Assembly: GCA_023395615.1 (NCBI GenBank)
Contig: JAEWYP010000019.1
Location: 124,001 to 188,000 of the forward strand
Origin: Bacillota bacterium
GTDB taxonomy: Bacteria > Bacillota > Clostridia > Christensenellales > Aristaeellaceae
Reading direction: 5' to 3'
Length of the DNA stretch: 64,000 nt
The translations under genes and the position numbers were made by a program. The notes below the pieces were generated by a model. It ran no database searches, was not told where the DNA came from, and saw only the letters and a list, made by a program, of their open reading frames with translations. Below, piece by piece: positions 57,211-64,000 of this stretch (positions are counted from its first letter, which is position 1; every line of letters begins with the position of its first letter).

Positions 57211-58761
57211 CTAGATATTTTCTTCCGTGATCGGCAGGCGTATGCGGAACGTCGTACCGACGCCCTCCTTGCTGCGTACGCTCAGCTTGCCGTGGTGAGC
57301 CACTACAATAATCCGCGCAATGGACAAACCAAGCCCGTGGCCGCCGGACTGGGATTTACGGGCCTTATCGCTGCGATAGAAACGGTCAAAGATTCGCGGC
57401 AGTTCTTCCGCTGACATCCCCTGTCCCGTATCCTTAACGGAAAGCACGCAGTCGTCACCTTCCCGTGTCATACCAAGGGTGATTTTCCCGCCGGGCGGCG
57501 TATACTTGATGGCGTTATCCACCAGAATCCGCATCAGTTGTTTCAGCATCCCCTTATCACCGCGAATCGTGCAATGGGGGAGAGGTAACAGCTCGAACTC
57601 ATGCGAAGCGGATAATAATTTCGCGTCCCGGTGAACGGCGCTCATAATTTCGCCGGGATCAAAAACTTCCATTTCAAGCATCAATGACTGCTTATCATGA
57701 CGCGCCAGAAACAGCAGGCGTTCCACCAGTTCCTTCATTGATGCGGTTTCCTGCGAAATCGCGGTGATGCCTTCGTCCAAAACGGCCTTGTCGGTTTTAC
57801 CCCAGCGTTCCAGCATGTTGGCGTATCCCTGAATGACCGCAATCGGGGTGCGCAGTTCGTGGGATGCGTCGCTTACGAACTGTTTCTGGCTATTGTAGCT
57901 GCGTTCAATCCGGTCCAGCATCCCGTTAATCACCGTCGCCAGGTCTTTCAGCTCGTTTTTCGTTCCCGCAATATTGATCCGGTTACTCAGGTTGTTAGCG
58001 GATAACGCTGCGGCCGCCTGAGTCATATCCGCGATCGGTTTTAAAACGACTTTATTCAGCCGGTTCTTTCTGCGCAGAAAATCGCTGACGCGGAAAAGGT
58101 CACAGCAGACAAGCGTCCAGAAGAGCAGGGTGTAGACATACAGCACACTCGTAAGCGAAAAAGCGGCGACAAGACCGCCTTTCTCAGTGCCGCGATAGAG
58201 CAGGAGCTGAACGCCTTCTGATGTCTGCAATTCAGAAAAAGCCAGTTTAACCTGCTCGGCAAATCCGTTAAAATCTTCTGAAAGCGGCGCATCCAGATAA
58301 TAGGCCTCATTTACAGGCAGCCCTGTTAACTGGGAAGCGCTATATGTTTGGCCTTCCGCAGGCGGAATGGCTTCCAGCGAATCAAAAGCAGCGTTTACCG
58401 ATGGAATCTGCGCGATGCCAAAGACAATGGAAAATACGATCAGCATCGGCAACGTCGTTTTAAGCAGTTGTCCGCTGTAATGGATCGCGATGCGCAGTGT
58501 AAGCGAAAAGCGCAGGTTGCTGAAAATCTGCTTGAACCATCCGCGCAGAGAATCCGTAAGGCGAACGATGCCCCGTCCCGTTGCTTGGGCGCGCACATCG
58601 GCACGTTCCTGCGAACGTTTCACCTGCTCTTCATGCCGCAGTTTCTTTTCTGTTTGTTTGCGCTGTTTTCGCCCGGAAGGCTGCACCGGTTCAGGCGTTT
58701 CCGATGATACGACTGTTTCGGACGATGCGGCCTGCAGGTCTTCCAATTTATACTTCTTCAT
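57211..58761 (-). CDS. Sensor histidine kinase with long charged N-terminus and HAMP domain
   Basis: A 516-residue membrane kinase. Residues 1-~90 are cytosolic and very rich in Lys, Arg, Gln and Glu (KQRKQTEKKLRHEEQVKRSQ), an unusual extension before the first helix (about 100-120). A ~75-residue extracellular region (120-195) precedes the second helix (200-222), HAMP (about 240-292), HisKA with His301 (ASHELRTPIAV), and HATPase_c (IKYTPPGGK, KDTGQGM, GHGLGLSIARI). Signal is unknown. It overlaps the regulator gene by 14 bases. Confidence 0.9.
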   Translation of the reverse strand: MKKYKLEDLQAASSETVVSSETPEPVQPSGRKQRKQTEKKLRHEEQVKRSQERADVRAQATGRGIVRLTDSLRGWFKQIFSNLRFSLTLRIAIHYSGQLLKTTLPMLIVFSIVFGIAQIPSVNAAFDSLEAIPPAEGQTYSASQLTGLPVNEAYYLDAPLSEDFNGFAEQVKLAFSELQTSEGVQLLLYRGTEKGGLVAAFSLTSVLYVYTLLFWTLVCCDLFRVSDFLRRKNRLNKVVLKPIADMTQAAAALSANNLSNRINIAGTKNELKDLATVINGMLDRIERSYNSQKQFVSDASHELRTPIAVIQGYANMLERWGKTDKAVLDEGITAISQETASMKELVERLLFLARHDKQSLMLEMEVFDPGEIMSAVHRDAKLLSASHEFELLPLPHCTIRGDKGMLKQLMRILVDNAIKYTPPGGKITLGMTREGDDCVLSVKDTGQGMSAEELPRIFDRFYRSDKARKSQSGGHGLGLSIARIIVVAHHGKLSVRSKEGVGTTFRIRLPITEENI

Positions 58762-59434
58762 ATCGGAACATATAACCCACAGCCCGGATGGTGTGGATCG
58801 TTTTAATCTGGAAGGGATCGTCGATCTTCTGGCGGAGATAGCGGATGTATACGTCTACAATATTCGTATCTCCCGCGAAATCATATCCCCACACATTGGT
58901 TAACAGTTCGTCGCGTGATATGGCGGTGTGTTCGTGCTGCCACAGATAATGCAGCAGATCGAATTCCTTCTTTGTCAGTGTAACCGGCTTTCCATCGTAG
59001 CTTACGGCGTAGCTGGCAGGCTCCATATGCAGTTTCCCGACGGTCAGCGTATGATCCGGACCAACGCGGTCTATCCGGTGCTTTTTCAGGCTTACGCGGA
59101 TGCGTGCCAGCAGTTCTTCAATCGCGAAAGGCTTGGTCATATAGTCGTCCGCGCCCATATCCAACCCCATCACTTTATCGCTTACATCGTCTTTGGCGGT
59201 CAGCATGATAATCGGGATGTCGCTTTGCTGGCGAAGACGGCGGCACACTTCGATGCCGCTTAGTTCAGGCAGCATCAGATCGAGAATCAGCAGGTCCGGC
59301 TGCCAGCTCTCGCACAGTGCCAACCCGGAACGACCATCGTATGCGGATTTTACTTCATAACCTTCATGTTGCAGTTCCAGCTCGACAAAGCGGGCGATCT
59401 TTGTCTCATCTTCAATGATTAAAATTTTGCTCAT
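58748..59434 (-). CDS. OmpR-family response regulator
   Basis: A 228-residue regulator with receiver domain (Asp52 in LILDLMLPELSG; acidic ED at 8-9; TKPF Lys) and winged-helix domain (about 130-225, LTKKEFDLLHYLWQHEHTAISR). It has GGAGGG before the ATG at 59434. It forms a pair with the kinase with the long N-terminus; targets are not visible, but hflKC lie downstream in the same direction. Confidence 0.92.
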   Translation of the reverse strand: MSKILIIEDETKIARFVELELQHEGYEVKSAYDGRSGLALCESWQPDLLILDLMLPELSGIEVCRRLRQQSDIPIIMLTAKDDVSDKVMGLDMGADDYMTKPFAIEELLARIRVSLKKHRIDRVGPDHTLTVGKLHMEPASYAVSYDGKPVTLTKKEFDLLHYLWQHEHTAISRDELLTNVWGYDFAGDTNIVDVYIRYLRQKIDDPFQIKTIHTIRAVGYMFRYEEV

Positions 59435-59471
59435 CCAATCCCTCCGTTCCCGGCAACAGTATAGCAGAAAA

Positions 59472-59503
59472 TTCCTTTCGGCGACAGGGTGCGCCGAAAG
59501 GAA
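59472..59503 (-). terminator. Terminator after the DUF4342 gene
   Basis: TTCCTTTCGGCG / CGCCGAAAGGAA perfect 12-bp stem with an 8-base loop, followed on the minus strand by TTTTC. It lies 10 bases after the DUF4342 gene stop and before the response regulator. Confidence 0.75.
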
Positions 59504-59512
59504 AGCGCGATC

Positions 59513-60163
59513 TTACTGGATATCCGCTTCGTGAAAGCCCTCGTCGTCCTCAGTGACGTGAACATTGCCGTCTTCACTGAATTTCACACTTACAGGTGTG
59601 GTACCGCTGGCAGGGGTTTCGGTTCGCTTTTCCGCTTCCGGCTGAGGCTTGGGTTCTTCCGGCGTTTTCTCTCCGGATTTTGAACTGTCGAAGGCTCCGA
59701 ATTCTTTCGCCATGGTGAAGGCTGTGTTGCGAATATTGCTGCCCGCGTTCCGAACCATATCTTCTAGGGTTTCATTGCCAAACAACTCATCGTCCTGCTC
59801 AACGGCGAAACGGTAACCCATCAGCAGGGCGGCGATCGCGCTGAGGATGACCAACCAGGAAGCGATTAACAGCGAAAAGATGAGAAACAGCACGGACAGA
59901 TTGATTACAGGAATATTTCCCTTAAACACCTTCACACGAAGGCGATACAGGGATGTAAACAATCCGTGGCGATGGCGGCGCCTTCCGCTGTGATAATCAT
60001 AATCGCGTACTTTTGTGTTGCGGATTCGGCCGTTCTTTTCCAGATCGACCAGGGCACGTGCAAGACTGCCGTTATGATACTCCAGCAGATTGACGGCCTC
60101 CTCATAGGAAATGCCGCTTTTCTGGCGGAGAATTTCAATATCTTCTACCGTATACTGGGCCAT
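59513..60163 (-). CDS. DUF4342-type membrane protein with UBA-like N-terminus
   Basis: A 216-residue protein. Residues 1-~48 form a UBA/CUE-like three-helix region (IEILRQKSGISYEEAVNLLEYHNGSLARALVDLEK) as in DUF4342. A basic stretch (GRRRHRHG) follows, then one or two hydrophobic helices (about 80-115, VINLSVLFLIFSLLIASWLVILSAIAALLMGY), then an acidic, Pro/Glu-rich tail of ~90 residues. It probably sits in the membrane with both ends inside. Function unknown. The start at 60163 follows GAGGAGG. Confidence 0.8.
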   Translation of the reverse strand: MAQYTVEDIEILRQKSGISYEEAVNLLEYHNGSLARALVDLEKNGRIRNTKVRDYDYHSGRRRHRHGLFTSLYRLRVKVFKGNIPVINLSVLFLIFSLLIASWLVILSAIAALLMGYRFAVEQDDELFGNETLEDMVRNAGSNIRNTAFTMAKEFGAFDSSKSGEKTPEEPKPQPEAEKRTETPASGTTPVSVKFSEDGNVHVTEDDEGFHEADIQ

Positions 60164-60334
60164 AATGAGTTCCTCCTCTGACAGGGTTTGTTCCCCGGTA
60201 CGAATAGATAGTAACACAGATCGATACGGACTGCTTGAGAATACGCTAACGCAAAGATGAGAATTTCATGAGATTCGAACGGATTCAGCCTTTTGTGACA
60301 CGAACGGATGGGGGAACGTTTCGTAACGAAAAGA

Positions 60335-60363
60335 TTGACGAAGGATGAAGATTTTGCTATGAT
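60335..60363 (+). promoter_or_regulatory. Promoter of the degV gene
   Basis: TTGACG (60335-60340) and TATGAT (60358-60363), 17-base spacer, about 45 bases before the start codon. Confidence 0.75.
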
Positions 60364-60409
60364 ACTTTTCGTTCCTGAAAAGCGCCTACATATTAAGGAG
60401 GTCTCTCCG

Positions 60410-61324
60410 ATGGCATTTTGGATTGTCACAGACGCATGCTGTGACCTGCCCGCGGAATATATCGCCAGGCAAAAGGATCTTCACGTTGTACCGATGGCCT
60501 ATCAGATTAACGGTCAGGTGCACGAGATCAATCTTGCGGATCCGACGTTGCCCGGACGTATTCACGAGTTTTATGATCAGCTTCTGGATGGCGCGGTGGC
60601 CACGACCTTTCAGGTGACCCATAACGAGTGGATGGATCACGTCGCGCCGCTTCTTGAACAGGGTCACGACGTGCTGATGCTGGTGTTTTCCAGCAGCTTG
60701 AGCGGTATGTATCTGACCGCAAAATCGGCTGAAAAGGAACTGCAAGCGAAGTATCCCAACCGGAAAGTTTTCGCATTTGATACGCGCTGCGCCAGCGTAG
60801 GGGAAGGGCTGCTGGTCCATTATGCCTTACGTTATCGCGATGCGGGACACAGTTTTGATGAAACGCTTCAATGGGTTACGGATAACGCACAACGTTGTAT
60901 TCACTGGTTCACGGTCAGCGATCTGCATTTTCTTCGCAGAGGCGGCCGGCTCTCCGCAACCAGCGCCTATTTAGGTTCGATCCTGAAAATCAAGCCGGTG
61001 CTGAACGTGGACCCCAAAGGGCGGCTGATTCCGCGCGTTAAGGTACAGGGACGTAAACACAGCCTGAAAGAGCTGTACGAAAAGACCGAACAGGACGCGC
61101 TGAACCCACGTACACAGTTAATGTTTATCGGCCACGGTGACTGCCCGAAGGATGCGGAATGGCTGGCGGAGCGCCTGAAAGAGAAGCTTGGCGTACCCGA
61201 AGTGATGATTACGCAGATCGGGCCGATTATCGGTTCTCACGCGGGACCCGGCACCGTCGCTGTATTCTTTTTAGACAAAGACGGTTCCGCAAGGCTGGAC
61301 GCGCCTGAGGCGGAAACGAAATAA
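60410..61324 (+). CDS. DegV family fatty-acid-binding protein
   Basis: A 304-residue cytosolic protein of the DegV/FakB family, which binds fatty acids and, in FakB, presents them to the kinase FakA for phosphorylation. Marks are the N-terminal IVTDACCDLPAEY, the SSSLSGMY segment (Ser-rich fatty acid carboxylate site) and FDTRCASVGEGLLV. No fakA gene is in the window. The start at 60410 follows AAGGAGG; the frame continues upstream to 60308 but overlaps the promoter there. Confidence 0.9.
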   Translation: MAFWIVTDACCDLPAEYIARQKDLHVVPMAYQINGQVHEINLADPTLPGRIHEFYDQLLDGAVATTFQVTHNEWMDHVAPLLEQGHDVLMLVFSSSLSGMYLTAKSAEKELQAKYPNRKVFAFDTRCASVGEGLLVHYALRYRDAGHSFDETLQWVTDNAQRCIHWFTVSDLHFLRRGGRLSATSAYLGSILKIKPVLNVDPKGRLIPRVKVQGRKHSLKELYEKTEQDALNPRTQLMFIGHGDCPKDAEWLAERLKEKLGVPEVMITQIGPIIGSHAGPGTVAVFFLDKDGSARLDAPEAETK

Positions 61325-61364
61325 CGCAAAGGGCCTTCGCACAATAGCGGAGGCCCTTTGCGTT
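61323..61364 (+). terminator. Terminator after degV
   Basis: An 18-base arm (AACGCAAAGGGCCTTCGC) and its near-exact complement with a 6-base loop begin within the degV stop codon region. The stem ends with TTGCGTTGCTTT. Confidence 0.75.
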
Positions 61365-61400
61365 GCTTTGATGTGCTGATAAAAAGAACCACTAACGCGA

Positions 61401-63662
61401 TTATGAAAGCGTGTGGGATATTTCATCCTGCAGAGTATAATTTTCTCCACAAAGCGTGAGAGAAAGGGGATTGCCTTTCTGCAGAGTGACTTTTGCGACG
61501 CCGGGTTTCACTTCCACGCAGATCAGTCGATTCCGGTAGACAAACTGGAAGGAGTAGCCGGTCCACGACTCTGGCAGGAAGGGGTTCAGACTGAGCCCGT
61601 TTACCGTACGCATTCCCGCAAAACCCTGCGCGATGGAGATCCAGCTGCCTGCCATACTGGTAATGTGCAGCCCATCGTCGGTGTCGTTATTCAGATTGTC
61701 AAGGTCCAGCCGGGCGGTGCGCCGGTACATCTCCACCGCCTTGTCCCGGTAATTCAGCTCCGCAGCCAGCACACAATGCACGCAGGGTGAAAGGCTGCTT
61801 TCATGAACCGTCATCGGTTCGTAGAAATCGAAATTGCGTTTTTTCGTTTGCAGATCATACAGATGGTCGAAGAAGTAAATCCCCTGCAAAACATCTGCCT
61901 GCTTGATAAAACAGGAGCGCAGGATTTTATCCCAGGACCAGTGCTGATTGATAGGCCGTTCTTCCGGGGGAATATCGGCTGCGGGCATCAGATTTTTATC
62001 CAGATAAGTATCCTGCTGCACGAAGATACCCAGCTCCCGGTCTTCAGGATAATACATACGGGTTACCACATCGCACATATGGGCGATTTCCTCATCGCTA
62101 ATCCCGAGCTGTTCCCGACGCTCTGACGGGGCGTGTTCGGCTGCGTCACAGAAGTAGCCGATGCTCCAGGCGGCAATCCGGTTGGTATACCAGTTGTTGC
62201 TAACGTTATTCTCGTATTCGTTGGGGCCTGTGACACCATGCAGCATATATTGGCCTGCATGTTTGGAGAAATGGACGCGGTCGGTATAGAACCGTGCGAT
62301 ACCGCACAGCACATCCAGCCCCTCAGCATACAGGTACTGTTTGTCGCCGGTATAAGTCACATAGTTAAAAATCGCATAGGCAATCGCGCCGTTGCGGTGG
62401 ATTTCCTCAAAGGTAATTTCCCATTCGTTGTGGCATTCCACGCCCGTAAATGTGACCATCGGGAAAAGCGCACCCCGAAGCCCCTGCATTTTTGCGTTGT
62501 GGTACGCTCCATCCAACTGCATATATCGGTACAGCAGCAGCTGACGGGCCACATCCTGCCCGGCTATCGCCATATAAACAGGGAAACAGAACGCTTCGGT
62601 ATCCCAGTAGGTGGCGCCGCCATATTTTTCGCCGGTAAACCCTTTAGGGCCGATGTTCAGCCGGGCATCTTCACCGGAATAGGTGCTTAGCAGTTGAAAC
62701 AGGTTGAAACGGATTCCCTGCTGGGCGCGGTCATCGCCCTCGATTTTTACATCACATTCAGCCCAGCGGGCTTTCCAGGCGGATACATGGGCGTAGCGAA
62801 GTGTCTGATACCCGACTTCGCGGGCGCGGGAGGCGGCTTTCAACGCCATCGTAAGCAGCATATCTTCCGCATAATCACGGCTTGTGAAGCACAACGTGTA
62901 CTTTTCCACCCGCGCGGTGTCTCCGGCGGCAACGGTTCCGGCATAACATTCTTCTACATAGCCTTCGTCCCGCATACGAGTATCCAGCTCCAGCCCATCA
63001 GCCCAGCAGCTCATTGCGGCAGCGACGGCAAAACGGGGCGCATCAAAAGGATTCTCTTTTGTTTTGGTCAGCAGCCCGACCGCGTCTTCCGTTTCTTCTT
63101 CTTGCAGGAGATCCCAGAAGGTCTCGTTATAATTACTGTCCAGATTGTGAACTTTAGCGTCCAGATAGGGGCGAATTTCAATCTCGGCGTTATGATCCGG
63201 GCAGATTAAGTAGCTGATTGTCAGCAGTTCCTTTTCAGCGAGCGATACGAAGCGTTCCGCCCTGATTTTGGCGGACCCTTTCGCCGTTTTAACGGTAAAC
63301 AGGCGCAGCACGATACCCGTCCGCATATCCAGTTCGCGGTAATAATCATCAAAAGGCATCTGATTCAGGTCGACGGTTTCCCCGTCGATCTTTACATGCA
63401 GCCCCATCAGGCGTACCGCGTTGATAGCCTTGCCAAAGTATTGCGGATACCCGTTTTTCCACCAGCCAACCCGTGTTTTATCGGGGAACCAAACGCCGCC
63501 GACGTAGGTGCCGATATGTGTATCGCCTGAGAAATCCTCTTCGAAATTACCCCGCATCCCCATATAGCCATTTCCGATGGAGGTAAGGCTTTCGGAAAGG
63601 CGAACGGTACTCCTGTCAAAACCTTTTTCAATCACCTTCCAGGGATGAACTTCATATGCCAT
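61401..63662 (-). CDS. Glycoside hydrolase family 65 disaccharide phosphorylase (maltose/kojibiose/trehalose type)
   Basis: A 753-residue inverting phosphorylase with the N-terminal beta-sandwich, (alpha/alpha)6 barrel and C-terminal domain. The general acid Glu lies in HGVTGPNEYENN at residue 482. YWDTEAFCFP is the usual phosphate/substrate loop. It cleaves an alpha-linked glucose disaccharide with phosphate to give beta-glucose 1-phosphate and glucose; which disaccharide cannot be told, but length and motif order match maltose phosphorylase. The start at 63662 follows GGGGAGG. A LacI-type operator overlaps the transcript start. Confidence 0.9.
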   Translation of the reverse strand: MAYEVHPWKVIEKGFDRSTVRLSESLTSIGNGYMGMRGNFEEDFSGDTHIGTYVGGVWFPDKTRVGWWKNGYPQYFGKAINAVRLMGLHVKIDGETVDLNQMPFDDYYRELDMRTGIVLRLFTVKTAKGSAKIRAERFVSLAEKELLTISYLICPDHNAEIEIRPYLDAKVHNLDSNYNETFWDLLQEEETEDAVGLLTKTKENPFDAPRFAVAAAMSCWADGLELDTRMRDEGYVEECYAGTVAAGDTARVEKYTLCFTSRDYAEDMLLTMALKAASRAREVGYQTLRYAHVSAWKARWAECDVKIEGDDRAQQGIRFNLFQLLSTYSGEDARLNIGPKGFTGEKYGGATYWDTEAFCFPVYMAIAGQDVARQLLLYRYMQLDGAYHNAKMQGLRGALFPMVTFTGVECHNEWEITFEEIHRNGAIAYAIFNYVTYTGDKQYLYAEGLDVLCGIARFYTDRVHFSKHAGQYMLHGVTGPNEYENNVSNNWYTNRIAAWSIGYFCDAAEHAPSERREQLGISDEEIAHMCDVVTRMYYPEDRELGIFVQQDTYLDKNLMPAADIPPEERPINQHWSWDKILRSCFIKQADVLQGIYFFDHLYDLQTKKRNFDFYEPMTVHESSLSPCVHCVLAAELNYRDKAVEMYRRTARLDLDNLNNDTDDGLHITSMAGSWISIAQGFAGMRTVNGLSLNPFLPESWTGYSFQFVYRNRLICVEVKPGVAKVTLQKGNPLSLTLCGENYTLQDEISHTLS

Positions 63663-63682
63663 ACTTATACCTCCCCGTATGC

Positions 63683-63694
63683 GCAAACGTTTGC
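63683..63694. promoter_or_regulatory. LacI/GalR-type operator of the GH65 gene
   Basis: GCAAACGTTTGC is a perfect 12-base palindrome with the central CG of LacI-family sites. It lies just downstream of the predicted transcript start and about 20 bases before the start codon, fit for repression without sugar. Confidence 0.8.
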
Positions 63695-63706
63695 AATACT
63701 GATCAT

Positions 63707-63735
63707 ATAGTAAGGGATTTCTTAATAAAAGTCAA
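63707..63735 (-). promoter_or_regulatory. Promoter of the GH65 gene
   Basis: On the minus strand TTGACT (63735-63730) and TACTAT (63712-63707) with 17-base spacer. Confidence 0.65.
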
Positions 63736-63778
63736 GCGAATTGATCGGATACCTCATAACACGCGCTTCGCCCCGGCG

Positions 63779-63807
63779 TTGCCGCCCCTGTCATTCCATG
63801 ATATAAT
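63779..63807 (+). promoter_or_regulatory. Promoter of the amidohydrolase gene
   Basis: TTGCCG (63779-63784) and a perfect TATAAT (63802-63807), 17-base spacer, with GGAGG 9 bases before the start codon at 63841. Confidence 0.7.
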
Positions 63808-63840
63808 AACCCTGTCATTACAGCGTAAGGAGGGCGATAC

Positions 63841-64000
63841 ATGCTCACTCGCATTGATCATATCACACTCTGCCCGGGTACGGAAGGGGAAAGCCCAATA
63901 CCCTTCGTTAAAAATGCCGAAGTGCAGATTGACGGGAATCGTATCGTATATGCGGGCGAAGCCGCCCATGCGCCCCAGTTTGCAGCGGATGAACACATAG
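63841..64000 (+). CDS. Amidohydrolase family protein, N-terminal fragment (cut by the window)
   Basis: Fifty-three residues are visible before the window ends. The pattern LTRIDHITLCPGTEGESPIPFVKN then VQIDGNRIVYAGEA is the N-terminal beta-sandwich of metal-dependent amidohydrolases (the IVYAG turn). The metal-binding HxH motif lies beyond the edge. AGGAGGGCG precedes the ATG. The reaction cannot be determined from this part. Confidence 0.6.
   Translation, partial: MLTRIDHITLCPGTEGESPIPFVKNAEVQIDGNRIVYAGEAAHAPQFAADEHI

Overview
The window reads as chromosomal DNA of a low- to mid-GC Gram-positive bacterium, most likely an uncultured Clostridia-type member of the Bacillota. The main reasons are the ctsR-mcsA-mcsB-clpC operon with a matching CtsR box, a phoH-pgpH-ybeY-cdd-era cluster, a MrfA/MrfB (YprA/YprB) pair, strong GGAGG ribosome sites, frequent TTG/GTG starts and tRNA genes with encoded CCA. 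The taxon is an inference from gene content; no rRNA or other marker is present. No phage, insertion sequence, integrase or CRISPR array was seen, so the window looks like ordinary core genome with small accessory modules.

Layout. 1-5.4 kb (+): tRNA-Lys, a secreted peptidoglycan-binding protein, and a run of branched-chain aminotransferase, an unknown helical protein, an RluA-type pseudouridine synthase and a HAD phosphatase. 5.4-10.8 kb (-): phoH, pgpH, a ybeY-cdd gene fusion and era. 11-18.3 kb: a sodium/solute symporter, a pyridoxal-kinase-like gene, an ACT/UPF0210 pair, GNAT, VOC, YitT and NudC genes, and tRNA-Val. 18.4-24.8 kb (-): a potassium-uptake block with a shortened KdpD/KdpE pair, a TPR protein, two TrkA subunits, a 63-residue membrane protein, a frameshifted trkH and a secreted OB-like protein. 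24.9-30.1 kb (-): DUF368 transporter, membrane pyrophosphatase, an orphan secreted protein, and Pit phosphate transporter with its DUF47 partner. 30.4-36.1 kb (-): a two-component system followed by a MacAB-like ABC export system with two adaptor proteins.

36.2-41.4 kb: DUF1801, a NifX-like protein with a His-rich tail, a DUF134 regulator, a PAS/HD-GYP c-di-GMP phosphodiesterase, a split chromate transporter with a glutamine-amidotransferase-like hydrolase, and a CopZ-like metal chaperone. 41.5-46 kb (-): polyamine ABC transporter potABCD led by an XRE-cupin regulator with a palindromic operator. 46.2-50.3 kb (-): mrfA, mrfB and a TPR gene. 50.4-54.9 kb (-): clpC, mcsB, mcsA, ctsR. 55-60.2 kb (-): hflK/hflC, a second two-component system and a DUF4342 protein. 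60.3-64 kb: degV, a GH65 disaccharide phosphorylase under a LacI-type operator, and the start of an amidohydrolase gene cut by the window edge.

The themes are ion and phosphate homeostasis (Trk, Kdp, Pit, pyrophosphatase), protein quality control (Clp/McsB, HflKC), RNA maturation and nucleotide salvage, and envelope transport. The most notable departures from the expected are the YbeY-Cdd fusion with loss of dgkA, the broken trkH inside an otherwise intact and enlarged potassium operon, the short KdpD, and an altered phosphoarginine-binding motif in McsB. I found no clear wholly undescribed system. The best candidates for unstudied partners are the three small accessory proteins of the potassium operon and the orphan secreted protein beside the pyrophosphatase.
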